Positions 37,967 to 51,959 are shown, numbered from the stretch's first letter. The stretch is DNA of 64,000 bases from Pleurodeles waltl (GCF_031143425.1 NW_027150019.1:88377-152376), one strand, 5' to 3'. The notes: a model not told the origin generated them from the letters alone. A program made the numbers and translations.

Positions 37967-40246
37967 GTGACTTTGCCCCCGTGGAGCCTAATGTCGAAAA
38001 CAGCTGCCTGGAGCTTGCAAATGGGCCAAGGACATTGCAGGCCCAGTGCTGACACTGTGAGGGTGCTTGTGTACCGTTTTGAAGCACGTAAAGTGTTCTT
38101 TTTTTTCCACTTCCATCCAGGGCGAAAACCTGGAATCTTACCCTACTTGGAGCTCCGTAGCCCTGGGTAGAAGGAGTGACTTTGCCCCCTTGGAGCTGAA
38201 ACACCCATAATGTGTAAAATAGCTGCCTGGAAGGTAGCAAATGGCCCAGGGACATTGCAGGCCCAGTGCTGACACTGTGAGGGTGCTTGTGTACAGTTTT
38301 GAAGCACGTAAAGTGTTCTTTTTTCTCCACTTCCATCCAGGGGGAAAACCTGGAATCTTACCCTACTTGGAGCTCCGTAGCCCTGGGTAGAAGGAGTGAC
38401 TTTTCCCCCTTGGAGCCTAATGTCGAAAACAGCTGCCTGGAGGTTGCAAATGGGCCAGGGACATTGCAGGCCCAGTGCTGACACTGTGAGGGTGCTTGTG
38501 TACCGTTTTGAAGCACGTAAAGTGTTCTTTTTTTTCCACTTCCATCCAGGGGCAAAACCTGGAATCTTACCCTACTTGGAGCTCCGTAGCCCTGGGTAGA
38601 AGGAGTGACTTTGCCCCCTTGGAGCTGAAACACCCATAATGTGTAAAATAGCTGCCTGGAAGGTAGCAAATGGCCCAGGGACATTGCAGGCCCAGTGCTG
38701 ACACTGTGAGGGTGCTTGTGTACAGTTTTGAAGCACGTAAAGTGTTCTTTTTTTTTCAATTCCATCCAGGGGGAACACCTGGAATCTTACCCTACTTGGA
38801 GCTCCGCAGCCCTGGGTAGAAGGAGTGACTTTGCCCCCTTGGAGCTGAAACACTCATAATGTGTAAAATAGCTGCCTGGAAGGTTGCAAATGGCCCAGGG
38901 ACATTGCAGGCCCAGTGCTGACACTGTGAGGGTGCTTGTGTACAGTTTTGAAGCACGTAACATGTTCTTTTTTTTCCACTTCCATCAAGGGGGAAAACCT
39001 GGAATCTTACCCTACTTGGAGCTCCGCAGCCCTGGGTAGAAGGAGTGACTTTTCCCCCTTGGAGCTGAAACACCCATAATGTGTAAAATAGCTGCCTGGA
39101 AGGTTGCAAATGGCCCAGGGACATTGCAGGCCCAGTGCTGACACTGTGATGGTGCTTGTGTACAGTTTTGAAGCACGAAAAATGATCTTTTTTTCCACTT
39201 CCATCTAGGGGGAAAACCTGGAATCTTACCCTACTTGGAGCTCCGTAGCCCTGTGTAGAAGGAGTGACTTTTCCCCCTTGGAGCCTAATGTCGAAAACAG
39301 CTGCCTGGAGGTTGCAAATGGGCCAGGGACATTGCAGGCCCAGTGCTTGCACTGTGAGGGTGCTTGTGTGCGGTGTTAAAGCACGTAAAGTGTTCTTTTT
39401 TTTCCCACTTCCATCCAGGGGGAAAACCTGGAATCTTACCCTACTTGGAGCTCCGTAGCCCTGGGTAGAAGGAGTGACTTTGCCCCCTTGGAGCCTAATG
39501 TCGAAAACAGCTGCCTGGAGGTTGCAAATGGGCCAGGGACATTGCAGGCCCAGTGCTGACACTGTGAGGGTGCTTGTGTACAGTTTTGAAGCACGTAAAG
39601 TGTTCTTTTTTTTCCACTTCCATCCAGGGGAAAAACCTGGAATCTAACCCTACTTGGAGCTCCGTAGCCCTGGGTAGAAGGAGTGACTTTGCCCCCTTGG
39701 AGCTGAAACACCCATAATGTGTAAAATAGCTGCCTGGAAGGTTGCAAATGGCCCAGGGACATTGCAGGCCCAGTGCTGACACTGTGAGGGTGCTTGTGTA
39801 CAGTTATGAAGCACGTAAAGTGTTCTTTTTTCTCCACTTCCATCCAGGGGGAAAACCTGGAATCTTACCCTACTTGGAGCTCCGTAGCCCTGGGTAGAAG
39901 GAGTGACTTTGCCCCCCTTGGAGCTGAAACACCCATAATGTGTAAAATAGCAGCCTGGAAGGTTGCAAATGGGCCAGGGACATTGCAGGCCCAGTGCTGA
40001 CACTGTGAGGGTGCTTGTGTACAGTTTGAAGCACGTAAAGTGTTCTATTTTCTCCACTTCCATCCAGGGGGAAAACCTGGAATCTTACCCTACTTGGAGC
40101 TCCGTAGCCCTGGGTAAAAGGAGTGACTTTGCCCCCTTGGAGCCTAATGTCGAAAACAGCTGCCTGGAGGTTGCAAATGGGCCAGGGACATTGCAGGCCC
40201 AGTGCTGGCACTGTGAGGGTGCTTGTGTGCGGTTTTAAAGCACTTA

Positions 40247-40404
40247 GGCCCGTATTTATACTTTTTTTTAGCGCCGCATTTGCGTCGTTTTTTGACGCAA
40301 AAACGGCGCAAACTTGCAAAATACCATTGTATTTTGTAGGTTTGCGCCGTTAGCCGTCAAAAAGCGGCGCAAATGCGGCTCTAAAAAAAGTATAAATACG
40401 GGCC
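40247..40404. mobile_element. MITE copy 5 (158 bp, GGCTCT subtype)
   Basis: U2 equivalent of copy 3 (offset 13,492), with the same host monomer, GGGTAAAAGGAG upstream and the same downstream diagnostic monomer. TTA lies at 40,244-40,246 and 40,405-40,407. Confidence 0.9.
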
Positions 40405-43400
40405 TTAAAGTGTTCTTTTTTTTCCACTTCCATCCAGGGGCAAAACCTGGAATCTTACCCTACTTGGAGCTCCGTAGCCCTGGGTAGAAGGAGTGACTTT
40501 GCCCCCTTGGAGCTGAAACACCCATAATGTGTAAAATAGCTGCCTGGAAGGTTACAAATGGGCCAGTGACATTGCATGCCCAGTTCTGACACTGTGAGGG
40601 TGCTTGTGTACAGTTTTGAAGCACGTAAAGTGTTCTTTTTTTTTTCTACTTCCATCCAGGGGTAAAACCTGGAATCTTACCCTACTTGGAGCTCCGCAGC
40701 CCTGGGTAGAAGGATTGACTTTGCCCCCTTGGAGCTGAAACACTCATAATGTGTAAAATAGCTGCCTGGAAGGTTGCAAATGGCCCAGGGACATTGCAGG
40801 CCCAGTGCTGACACTGTGAGGGTGCTTGTGTACGGTTTTGAAGCACGTAAAGTGTTTGTTTTTTTTCCACTTCCATCCAGGGGGAAAACCTGGAATCTTA
40901 CCCTACTTGGAGCTCCGTAGCCCTGGGTAGAAGGAGTGACTTTGCCCCCTTGGAGCTGAAACACCCATAATGTGTAAAATAGCTGCCTGGAAGGTTGCAA
41001 ATGGCCCAGGGACATTGCAGGCCCAGCGCTGACACTGTGAGGGTGCTTGTGTAACATTTTGAAGCACGTAAAGTGTTCTTTTTTTTTCCACTTCCATCCA
41101 GGGGGAAAACCTGGAATATTACCCTACTTGGAGCTCCGTAGCCCTGGGTAGAAGGAGGGACTTTGCCCCCTTGGAGCCTAATGTCGAAAACAGCTGCCTG
41201 GAGGTTGCAAATGGGCCAGGGACATTGCAGGCCCAGTGCTTGCACTGTGAGGGTGCTTGTGTGCGGTTTTAAAGCACGTAAAGTGTTCTTTTTTTTCCCC
41301 ACTTCCATCCAGGGGGAAAACCTGGAATCTTACCCTACTTGGAGCTCCGTAGCCCTGGGTAGAAGGAGTGACTTTTCCCCCTTGGAGCCTAATGTCGAAA
41401 ACAGCTGCCTGGAGCTTGCAAATGGGCCAGGGACATTGCAGGCCCAGTGCTGACACTGTGAGGGTGCTTGTGTACCGTTTTGAAGCACGTAAAGTGTTCT
41501 TTTTTTTCCACTTCCATCCAGGGGGAAAACCTGGAATCTTACCCTACTTGGAGCTCCGTAGCCCTGGGTAGAAGGAGTGACTTTGCCCCCTTGGAGCTGA
41601 AACACTCATAATGTGTAAAATAGCAGCCTGGAAGGTTGCAAATGGGCCAGGGACATTGCAGGCCCAGTGCTTGCACTGTGAGGGTGCTTGTGTGCGGTTT
41701 TAAAGCACGTAAAGTGTTCTTTTTTTCCCCCACTTCCATCCAGGGGGAAAACCTGGAATCTAACCCTACTTGGAGCTCCGTAGCCCTGGGTAGAAGGAGT
41801 GACTTTGCCCCCTTGGAGCTGAAACACTCATAATGTGTAAAATAGCAGCCTGGAAGGTTGCAAATGGGCCAGGGACATTGCAGGCTCACTGCTGGCACTG
41901 TGAGGGTGCTTGTGTGCGGTTTTAAAGCACGTAAAGTGTTCTTTTTTTTTCCACTTCCATCCAGGGGGAAAACCTGGAATCTTACCCTACTTGGAGCTCC
42001 GTAGCCCTGGGTAGAAGGAGTGACTTTGCCCCCGTGGAGCCTAATGTCGAAAACAGCTGCCTGGAGCTTGCAAATGGGCCAATGACATTGCAGGCCCAGT
42101 GCTGACACTGTGAGGGTGCTTGTGTACCGTTTTGAAGCACGTAAAGTGTTCTTTTTTTTCCACTTCCATCCAGGGCGAAAACCTGGAATCTTACCCTACT
42201 TGGAGCTCCGTAGCCCTGGGTAGAAGGAGTGACTTTGCCCCCTTGGAGCTGAAACACTCATAATGTGTAAAATAGCTGCCTGGAAGGTTGCAAATGGGCC
42301 AGGGACATTGCAGGCTCAGTGCTGGCACTGTGAGGGTGCTTGTGTGCGGTTTTAAAGCACGTAAAGTGTTCTTTTTTTCCCACTTCCATCCAGGGGGAAA
42401 ACCTGGAATCTTACCCTACTTGGAGCTCCGTAGCCCTGGGTAGAAGGAGTGACTTTGCCCCCTTGGAGCCTAATGTCGAAAACAGCTGCCTGGAGGTTGC
42501 AAATGGGCCAGGGACATTGCAGGCCCAGTGCTTGCACTGTGAGGGTGCTTGTGTGCGGTTTTAAAGCACGTAAAATGTTCTTTTTTTCCCCACTTCCATC
42601 CAGGGGGAAAACCTGGAATCTTACCCTACTTGGAGCTCCGTAGCCCTGGGTAGAAGGAGGGACTTTGCCCCCTTGGAGCCTAATGTCGAAAACAGCTGCC
42701 TGGAGGTTGCAAATGGGCCAGGGACATTGCAGGCCCAGTGCTTGCACTGTGAGGGTGCTTGTGTGCGGTTTTAAAGCACGTAAAGTGTTCTTTTTTTTCC
42801 CCACTTCCATCCAGGGGGAAAACCTGGAATCTTACCCTACTTGGAGCTCCGTAGCCCTGGGTAGAAGGAGTGACTTTTCCCCCTTGGAGCCTAATGTCGA
42901 AAACAGCTGCCTGGAGCTTGCAAATGGGCCAGGGACATTGCAGGCCCAGTGCTGACACTGTGAGGGTGCTTGTGTACCGTTTTGAAGCACGTAAAGTGTT
43001 CTTTTTTCTCCACTTCCATCCAGGGGGAAAACCTGGAATCTTACCCTACTTGGAGCTCCGCAGCCCTGGGTAGAAGGAGTGACTTTTCCCCCTTGGAGCT
43101 GAAACACCCATAATGTGTAAAATAGCTGCCTGGAAGGTTGCAAATGGCCCAGGGACATTGCAGGCCCAGTGCTGACACTGTGATGGTGCTTGTGTACAGT
43201 TTTGAAGCACGAAAAATGATCTTTTTTTCCACTTCCATCTAGGGGGAAAACCTGGAATCTTACCCTACTTGGAGCTCCGTAGCCCTGGGTAGAAGGAGTG
43301 ACTTTTCCCCCTTGGAGCCTAATGTCGAAAACAGCTGCCTGGAGGTTGCAAATGGGCCAGGGACATTGCAGGCCCAGTGCTGGCACTGTGAGGGTGCTTG

Positions 43401-43421
43401 TGTGCGGTTTTAAAGCACTTA

Positions 43422-43579
43422 GGCCCGTATTTATACTTTTTTTTAGCGCCGCATTTGCGTCGTTTTTTGACGCAAAAACGGCGCAAACTTGCAAAATACC
43501 ATTGTATTTTGTAGGTTTGCGCCGTTAGCCGTCAAAAAGCGGCGCAAATGCGGCTCTAAAAAAAGTATAAATACGGGCC
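43422..43579. mobile_element. MITE copy 6 (158 bp, GGCTCT subtype)
   Basis: U2 equivalent of copy 4 (offset 13,492). TTA lies at 43,419-43,421 and 43,580-43,582. The GTGACTTTTCCCCC host monomer is preserved. Confidence 0.9.
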
Positions 43580-46500
43580 TTAAAGTGTTCTTTTTTTTCC
43601 ACTTCCATCCAGGGGCAAAACCTGGAATCTTACCCTACTTGGAGCTCCGTAGCCCTGGGTAGAAGGAGTGACTTTGCCCCCTTGGAGCTGAAACACCCAT
43701 AATGTGTAAAATAGCTGCCTGGAAGGTTACAAATGGGCCAGTGACATTGCATGCCCAGTTCTGACACTGTGAGGGTGCTTGTGTACAGTTTTGAAGCACG
43801 TAAAGTGTTCTTTTTTTTTTCTACTTCCATCCAGGGGTAAAACCTGGAATCTTACCCTACTTGGAGCTCCGCAGCCCTGGGTAGAAGGATTGACTTTGCC
43901 CCCTTGGAGCTGAAACACTCATAATGTGTAAAATAGCTGCCTGGAAGGTTGCAAATGGCCCAGGGACATTGCAGGCCCAGTGCTGACACTGTGAGGGTGC
44001 TTGTGTACGGTTTTGAAGCACGTAAAGTGTTCTATTTTCTCCACTTCCATCCAGGGGGAAAACCTGGAATCTTACCCTACTTGGAGCTCCGTAGCCCTGG
44101 GTAGAAGGAGTGACTTTTCCCCCTTGGAGCTGAAACACTCATAATGTGTAAAATAGCTGCCTGGAAGGTTGCAAATGGCCCAGGGACATTGCAGGCCCAG
44201 TGCTGACACTGTGAGGGTGCTTGTGTACGGTTTTGAAGCACGTAAAGTGTTCTATTTTCTCCACTTCCATCCAGGGGGAAAACCTGGAATCTTACCCTAC
44301 TTGGAGCTCCGTAGCCCTGGGTAGAAGGAGTGACTTTGCCCCCTTGGAGCCTAATGTCGAAAACAGCTGCCTGGAGGTTGCAAATGGGCCAGGGACATTG
44401 CAGGCCCAGTGCTGACGCTGTGAGGGTGCTTGTGTACCGTTTTGAAGCACGTAAAGTGTTCTTTTTACTCCACTTCCATCCAGGGGGAAAACCTGGAATC
44501 TTACCCTACTTGGAGCTCCGTAGCCCTGGGTAGAAGGAGTGACTTTTCCCCCTTGGAGCTGAAACACCCATAATGTGTAAAATAGCTGCCTGGAAGGTTG
44601 CAAATGGGCCAGGGACATTGCAGGCCCAGTGCTGGCACTGTGAGGGTGCTTGTGTGCTGTTTTAAAGCACGTAAAGTGTTCTTTTTTTTCCCCACTTCCA
44701 TCCAGGGGGAAAACCTGGAATCTTACCCGACTTGGAGCTCCGTAGCCCTGGGTAGAAGGAGTGACTTTGCCCCCTTGGAGCTGAAACACTCATAATGTGT
44801 AAAATAGCAGCCTGGAAGGTTGCAAATGGGCCAGGGACATTGCAGGCTCACTGCTGGCACTGTGAGGGTGCTTGTGTACAGTTTAAAAGCACGTAAAGTG
44901 TTCTTTTTTCTCCACTTCCATCCAGGGGGAAAACCTGGAATCTTACCCTACTTGGAGCTCCGTAGCCCTGGGTAGAAGGAGTGACTTTGCCCCCGTGGAG
45001 CCTAATGTCGAAAACAGCTGCCTGGAGCTTGCAAATGGGCCAATGACATTGCAGGCCCAGTGCTGACACTGTGAGGGTGCTTGTGTACCGTTTTGAAGCA
45101 CGTAAAGTGTTCTTTTTTTTCCACTTCCATCCAGGGCGAAAACCTGGAATCTTACCCTACTTGGAGCTCCGTAGCCCTGGGTAGAAGGAGTGACTTTGCC
45201 CCCTTGGAGCTGAAACACTCATAATGTGTAAAATAGCTGCCTGGAAGGTTGCAAATGGGCCAGGGACATTGCAGGCTCAGTGCTGGCACTGTGAGGGTGC
45301 TTGTGTGCGGTTTTAAAGCACGTAAAGTGTTCTTTTTTTCCCACTTCCATCCAGGGGGAAAACCTGGAATCTTACCCTACTTGGAGCTCCGTAGCCCTGG
45401 GTAGAAGGAGTGACTTTGCCCCCTTGGAGCCTAATGTCGAAAACAGCTGCCTGGAGGTTGCAAATGGGCCAGGGACATTGCAGGCCCAGTGCTTGCACTG
45501 TGAGGGTGCTTGTGTGCGGTTTTAAAGCACGTAAAATGTTCTTTTTTTCCCCACTTCCATCCAGGGGGAAAACCTGGAATCTTACCCTACTTGGAGCTCC
45601 GTAGCCCTGGGTAGAAGGAGGGACTTTGCCCCCTTGGAGCCTAATGTCGAAAACAGCTGCCTGGAGGTTGCAAATGGGCCAGGGACATTGCAGGCCCAGT
45701 GCTTGCACTGTGAGGGTGCTTGTGTGCGGTTTTAAAGCACGTAAAGTGTTCTTTTTTTTCCCCACTTCCATCCAGGGGGAAAACCTGGAATCTTACCCTA
45801 CTTGGAGCTCCGTAGCCCTGGGTAGAAGGAGTGACTTTTCCCCCTTGGAGCCTAATGTCGAAAACAGCTGCCTGGAGCTTGCAAATGGGCCAGGGACATT
45901 GCAGGCCCAGTGCTGACACTGTGAGGGTGCTTGTGTACCGTTTTGAAGCACGTAAAGTGTTCTTTTTTCTCCACTTCCATCCAGGGGGAAAACCTGGAAT
46001 CTTACCCTACTTGGAGCTCCGCAGCCCTGGGTAGAAGGAGTGACTTTTCCCCCTTGGAGCTGAAACACCCATAATGTGTAAAATAGCTGCCTGGAAGGTT
46101 GCAAATGGCCCAGGGACATTGCAGGCCCAGTGCTGACACTGTGATGGTGCTTGTGTACAGTTTTGAAGCACGAAAAATGATCTTTTTTTCCACTTCCATC
46201 TAGGGGGAAAACCTGGAATCTTACCCTACTTGGAGCTCCGTAGCCCTGGGTAGAAGGAGTGACTTTTCCCCCTTGGAGCCTAATGTCGAAAACAGCTGCC
46301 TGGAGGTTGCAAATGGGACAGGGACATTGCAGGCCCAGTGCTTGCACTGTGAGGGTGCTTGTGTGCGGTTTTAAAGCACGTAAAGTGTTCTTTTTTTTCC
46401 CCACTTCCATCCAGGGGGAAAACCTGGAATCTTACCCTACTTGGAGCTCCGTAGCCCTGGGTAGAAGGAGTGACTTTGCCCCCTTGGAGCCTAATGTCGA

Positions 46501-46679
46501 AAACAGCTGCCTGGAGGTTGCAAATGGGCCAGGGACATTGCAGGCCCAGTGCTGACACTGTGAGGGTGCTTGTGTACAGTTTTGAAGCACGTAAAGTGTT
46601 CTTTTTTTTCCCACTTCCATCCAGGGGGAAAACCTGGAATCTTACCCTACTTGGAGCTCCGTAGCCCTGGGTAGAAGGA

Positions 46680-49074
46680 GTGACTTTGCCCCCTTGGAGC
46701 TGAAACACCCATAATGTGTAAAATAGCTGCCTGGAAGGTTGCAAATGGCCCAGGGACATTGCAGGCTCACTGCTGGCACTGTGAGGGTGCTTGTGTACAG
46801 TTTAAAAGCACGTAAAGTGTTCTTTTTTTCCAACTTCCATCCAGGGGGAAATCCTGGAATCTTACCCTACTTGGAGCTCCGTAGCCCTGGGTAGAAGGAG
46901 TGACTTTGCCCCCTTGGAGCTGAAACACCCATAATGTGTAAAATAGCTGCCTGGAAGGTTGCAAATGGCCCAGGGACATTGCAGGCCCAGCGCTGACACT
47001 GTGAGGGTGCTTGTGTAACATTTTGAAGCACGTAAAGTGTTCTTTTTTTTTCCACTTCCATCCAGGGGTAAAACCTGGAATCTTACCCTACTTGGAGCTC
47101 CGTAGCCCTGGGTAGAAGGAGTGACTTTGCCCCCTTGGAGCCTAATGTCGAAAACAGCTGCCTGGAGCTTGCAAATGGGCCAGGGACATTGCAGGCCCAG
47201 TGCTGACACTGTGAGGGTGCTTGTGTACCGTTTTGAAGCACGTAAAGTGTTCTTTTTTTTCCACTTCCATCCAGGGGGAAAACCTGGAATCTTACCCTAC
47301 TTGGAGCTCCGTAGCCCTGGGTAGAAGGAGTGACTTTGCCCCCTTGGAGCTGAAACACCCATAATGTGTAAAATAGCAGCCTGGAAGGTTGCAAATGGGC
47401 CAGGGACATTGCAGGCTCACTGCTGGCACTGTGAGGGTGCTTGTGTACAGTTTAAAAGCATGTAAAGTGTTCTTTTTTTCCAACTTCCATCCAGGGGGAA
47501 ATCCTGGAATCTTACCCTACTTGGAGCTCCGTAGCCCTGGGTAGAAGGAGTGACTTTGCCCCCTTGGAGCTGAAACACCCATAATGTGTAAAATAGCTGC
47601 CTGGAAGGTTGCAAATGGCCCAGGGACATTGCAGGCCCAGCGCTGACACTGTGAGGGTGCTTGTGTAACATTTTGAAGCACGTAAAGTGTTCTTTTTTTT
47701 CCACTTCCATCCAGGGGTAAAACCTGGAATCTTACCCTACTTGGAGCTCCGTAGCCCTGGGTAGAAGGAGTGACTTTTCCCCCTTGGAGCCTAATGTCGA
47801 AAACAGCTGCCTGGAGGTTGCAAATGGGCCAGGGACATTGCAGGCCCAGTGCTGACACTGTGAGGGTGCTTGTGTGCGGTTTTAAAGCACGTAAAGTGTT
47901 CTTTTTTTTTTCCACTTCCATTCAAGGGGAAAACCTGGAATCTAACCCTACTTGGAGCTCCGTAGCCCTGGGTAGAAGGAGTGACTTTGCCCCCTTGGAG
48001 CTGAAACACCCATAATGTGTAAAATAGCAGCCTGGAAGGTTGCAAATGGGCCAGGGACATTGCAGGCTCACTGCTGGCACTGTGAGGGTGCTTGTGTACA
48101 GTTTAAAAGCACGTAAAGTGTTCTTTTTTTCCAACTTCCATCCAGGGGGAAATCCTGGAATCTTACCCTACTTGGAGCTCCGTAGCCCTGGGTAGAAGGA
48201 GTGACTTTGCCCCCTTGGAGCTGAAACACCCATAATGTGTAAAATAGCTGCCTGGAAGGTTGCAAATGGCCCAGGGACATTGCAGGCCCAGCGCTGACAC
48301 TGTGAGGGTGCTTGTGTAACATTTTGAACCACGTAAAGTGTTCTTTTTTTTCTCCACTTCCATCCAGGGGTAAAACCTGGAATCTTACCCTACTTGGAGC
48401 TCCGTAGCCCTGGGTAGAAGGAGTGACTTTTCCCCCTTGGAGCCTAATGTCGAAAACAGCTGCCTGGAGGTTGCAAATGGGCCAGGGACATTGCAGGCCC
48501 AGTGCTGACACTGTGAGGGTGCTTGTGTGCGGTTTTAAAGCACGTAAAGTGTTCTTTTTTTTTTCCACTTCCATTCAAGGGGAAAACCTGGAATCTAACC
48601 CTACTTGGAGCTCCGTAGCCCTGGGTAGAAGGAGTGACTTTGCCCCCTTGGAGATGAAACACCCATAATGTGTAAAATAGCAGCCTGGAAGGTTGCAAAT
48701 GAGCCAGGGACATTGCAGGCTCACTGCTGGCACTGTGAGGGTGCTTGTGTACAGTTTAAAAGCACGTAAAGTGTTCTTTTTTGTCCACTTCCATCCAGGG
48801 GGAGAACCTGGAATCTTACCCTACTTGGAGCTCCGTAGCCCTGGGTAGAAGGAGTGACTTTGCCCCCTTGGAGCTGAAACACCCATAATGTGTAAAATAG
48901 CTGCCTGGAAGGTTGCAAATGGCCCAGGGACATTGCAGGCCCAGCGCTGACACTGTGAGGGTGCTTGTGTAACATTTTGAAGCACGTAAAGTGTTCTTTT
49001 TTTTTCCACTTCCATCCAGGGGTAAAACCTGGAATCTTACCCTACTTGGAGCTCCGTAGCCCTGGGTAGAAGGA
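46680..49074. repeat. Local trimer repeat B-B-A, U2 copy
   Basis: Same block at an offset of 13,492 from U1, with units at 46,680, 47,330, 47,981 and 48,634. In U3 only its last part remains (from about 54,290), because the rest is lost in the 7.27-kb deletion. Confidence 0.88.
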
Positions 49075-51802
49075 GTGACTTTGCCCCCTTGGAGATGAAA
49101 CACCCATAATGTGTAAAATAGCAGCCTGGAAGGTTGCAAATGAGCCAGGGACATTGCAGGCTCACTGCTGGCACTGTGAGGGTGCTTGTGTACAGTTTAA
49201 AAGCACGTAAAGTGTTCTTTTTTGTCCACTTCCATCCAGGGGGAAAACCTGGAATCTTACCCTACTTGGAGCTCCGTAGCCCTGGGTAGAAGGAGTGACT
49301 TTGCCCCCTTGGAGCTGAAACACCCATAATGTGTAAAATAGCTGCCTGGAAGGTTGCAAATGGCCCAGGGACATTGCAGGCCCAGTGCTGACACTGTGAG
49401 GGTGCTTGTGTACAGTTTTGAAGCAGGTAAAGTGTTCTTTTTTCTCCACTTCCATCCAGGGGGAAAACCTGGAATCTTACCCTACTTGGAGCTCCGTAGC
49501 CCTGGGTAGAAGGAGTGACTTTTGCCCCTTGGAGCCTAATGTCGAAAACAGCTGCCTGGAGCTTGCAAATGGGCCAGGGACATTGCAGGCCCAGTGCTGA
49601 CGCTGTGAGGGTGCTTGTGTACCGTTTTGAAGCACGTAAAGTGTTCTTTTTTCTCCACTTCCATCCAGGGGGAAAACCTGGAATCTTACCCTACTTGGAG
49701 CTCCGTAGCCCTGGGTAGAAGGAGTGACTTTGCCCCCTTGGAGCTGAAACACCCATAATGTGTAAAATAGCTGCCTGGAAGGTAGCAAATGGGCCAGGGA
49801 CATTGCAGGCTCACTGCTGGCACTGTGAGGGTGCTTGTGTACAGTTTAAAAGCACGTAAAGTGTTCTTTTTTGTCCACTTCCATCCAGGGGGAAAACCTG
49901 GAATCTTACCCTACTTGGAGCTCCGTAGCCCTGGGAAGAAGGAGTGACTTTGCCCCCTTGGAGCCTAATGTCGAAAACAGCTGCCTGGAGGTTGCAAATG
50001 GGCCAGGGACATTGCAGGCCCAGTGCTTGCACTGTGAGGGCGCTTGTGTGCGGTTTTAAAGCACGTAAAATGTTCTTTTTTCCCCCACTTCCATCCAGGG
50101 GGAAAACCTGGAATCTTACCCTACTTGGAGCTCCGTAGCCCTGGGTAGAAGGAGGGACTTTGCCCCCTTGGAGCCTAATGTCGAAAACAGCTGCCTGGAG
50201 GTTGCAAATGGGCCAGGGACATTGCAGGCCCAGTGCTTGCACTGTGAGGGTGCTTGTGTGCGGTTTTAAAGCACGTAAAGTGTTCTTTTTTTTCCCCACT
50301 TCCATCCAGGGGGAAAACCTGGAATCTTACCCTACTTGGAGCTCCGTAGCCCTGGGTAGAAGGAGTGACTTTTCCCCCTTGGAGCCTAATGTCGAAAACA
50401 GCTGCCTGGAGCTTGCAAATGGGCCAGGGACATTGCAGGCCCAGTGCTGACACTGTGAGGGTGCTTGTGTACCGTTTTGAAGCACGTAAAGTGTTCTTTT
50501 TTTTCCACTTCCATCCAGGGGGAAAACCTGGAATCTTACCCTACTTGGAGCTCCGTAGCCCTGGGTAGAAGGAGTGACTTTGCCCCCTTGGAGCTGAAAC
50601 ACTCATAATGTGTAAAATAGCAGCCTGGAAGGTTGCAAATGGGCCAGGGACATTGCAGGCCCAGTGCTTGCACTGTGAGGGTGCTTGTGTGCGGTTTTAA
50701 AGCACGTAAAGTGTTCTTTTTTTCCCCCACTTCCATCCAGGGGGAAAACCTGGAATCTAACCCTACTTGGAGCTCCGTAGCCCTGGGTAGAAGGAGTGAC
50801 TTTGCCCCCTTGGAGCTGAAACACTCATAATGAGTAAAATAGCAGCCTGGAAGGTTGCAAATGGGCCAGGGACATTGCAGGCTCACTGCTGGCACTGTGA
50901 GGGTGCTTGTGTACAGTTTAAAAGCACGTAAAGTGTTCTTTTTTGTCCACTTCCATCCAGGGGGAAAACCTGGAATCTTACCCTACTTGGAGCTCCGTAG
51001 CCCTGGGTAGAAGGAGTGACTTTGCCCCCTTGGAGCTGAAACACTCATAATGTGTAAAATAGCAGCCTGGAAGGTTGCAAATGGGCCAGGGACATTGCAG
51101 GCCCAGTGCTTGCACTGTGAGGGTGCTTGTGTGCGGTTTTAAAGCACGTAAAGTGTTCTTTTTTTCCCCCACTTCCATCCAGGGGGAAAACCTGGAATCT
51201 AACCCTACTTGGAGCTCCGTAGCCCTGGGTAGAAGGAGTGACTTTGCCCCCTTGGAGCTGAAACACTCATAATGTGTAAAATAGCAGCCTGGAAGGTTGC
51301 AAATGGGCCAGGGACATTGCAGGCTCACTGCTGGCACTGTGAGGGTGCTTGTGTGCGGTTTTAAAGCACGTAAAGTGTTCTTTTTTTTTCCACTTCCATC
51401 CAGGGGGAAAACCTGGAATCTTACACTACTTGGAGCTCCGTAGCCCTGGGTAGAAGGAGTGACTTTGCCCCCGTGGAGCCTAATGTCGAAAACAGCTGCC
51501 TGGAGCTTGCAAATGGGCCAAGGACATTGCAGGCCCAGTGCTGACACTGTGAGGGTGCTTGTGTACCGTTTTGAAGCACGTAAAGTGTTCTTTTTTTTCC
51601 ACTTCCATCCAGGGGGAAAACCTGGAATCTTACCCTACTTGGAGCTCCGTAGCCCTGGGTAGAAGGAGTGACTTTGCCCCCTGGGAGCTGAAACACCCAT
51701 AATGTGTAAAATAGCTGCCTGGAAGGTTGCAAATGGGCCAGGGACATTGCAGGCTCACTGCTGGCACTGTGAGGGTGCTTGTGTGCGGTTTTAAAGCACT
51801 TA

Positions 51803-51959
51803 GGCCCGTATTTATACTTTTTTTAGCGCCGCATTTGCGTCGTTTTTTGACGCAAAAACGGCGCAAACTTGCAAAATACCATTGTATTTTGTAGGTTTGC
51901 GCCGTTAGCCGTCAAAAAGCGGCGCAAATGCGGCGCTAAAAAAAGTATAAATACGGGCC
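51803..51959. mobile_element. MITE copy 7 (157 bp, perfect-terminus subtype)
   Basis: Equivalent of copy 2 (offset 26,935), with the GCGGCGCT right arm, T7, and a B-type host with GCCCCCTGGGAGCTG. TTA lies at 51,800-51,802 and 51,960-51,962. U1 has no counterpart at its own end, where the MITE is missing near 38,517. Confidence 0.9.

Larger units (their letters stand above)
25025..38516. repeat. Higher-order unit U1 (13,492 bp)
   Basis: Starts at the TTA after MITE 24,868 and ends at the equivalent base of the next unit. It is colinear with U2 at a constant offset of 13,492 bp until close to 38,080, with only scattered single-base differences noticed. Examples are GTGCGTTTTTAAAGC at about 32,025 against GTGCGGTTTTAAAGC in U2, and CTTCCTTCCAG at 37,460 against CTTCCATCCAG. 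It holds MITEs at 26,755 and 29,930, a 2,961-bp-offset internal duplication, the trimer block 33,188-35,582 and the dimers 37,082-37,966. Confidence 0.9.
38517..51959. repeat. Higher-order unit U2 (13,443 bp)
   Basis: Second copy of the 13.5-kb unit. It begins with the MITE-linked tag CCAGGGGCAAAACC at about 38,546, but without a MITE before it. It is colinear with U1 to about 51,530 and then changes to the version of the unit end seen in U0 (offset 26,935 to 24,6xx). That end has GCCCCCTGGGAGCTG and a MITE at 51,803. The net difference of 49 bp from U1 is one A-type monomer lost and one MITE with its TTA gained. It contains MITEs at 40,247, 43,422 and 51,803. Confidence 0.9.

Noticed and set aside
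38510..38560. Precise MITE excision at the U1/U2 boundary
   Set aside because: The upstream flank is a different monomer variant and the site reads GTA, not TTA, so an exchange between monomers explains it better.
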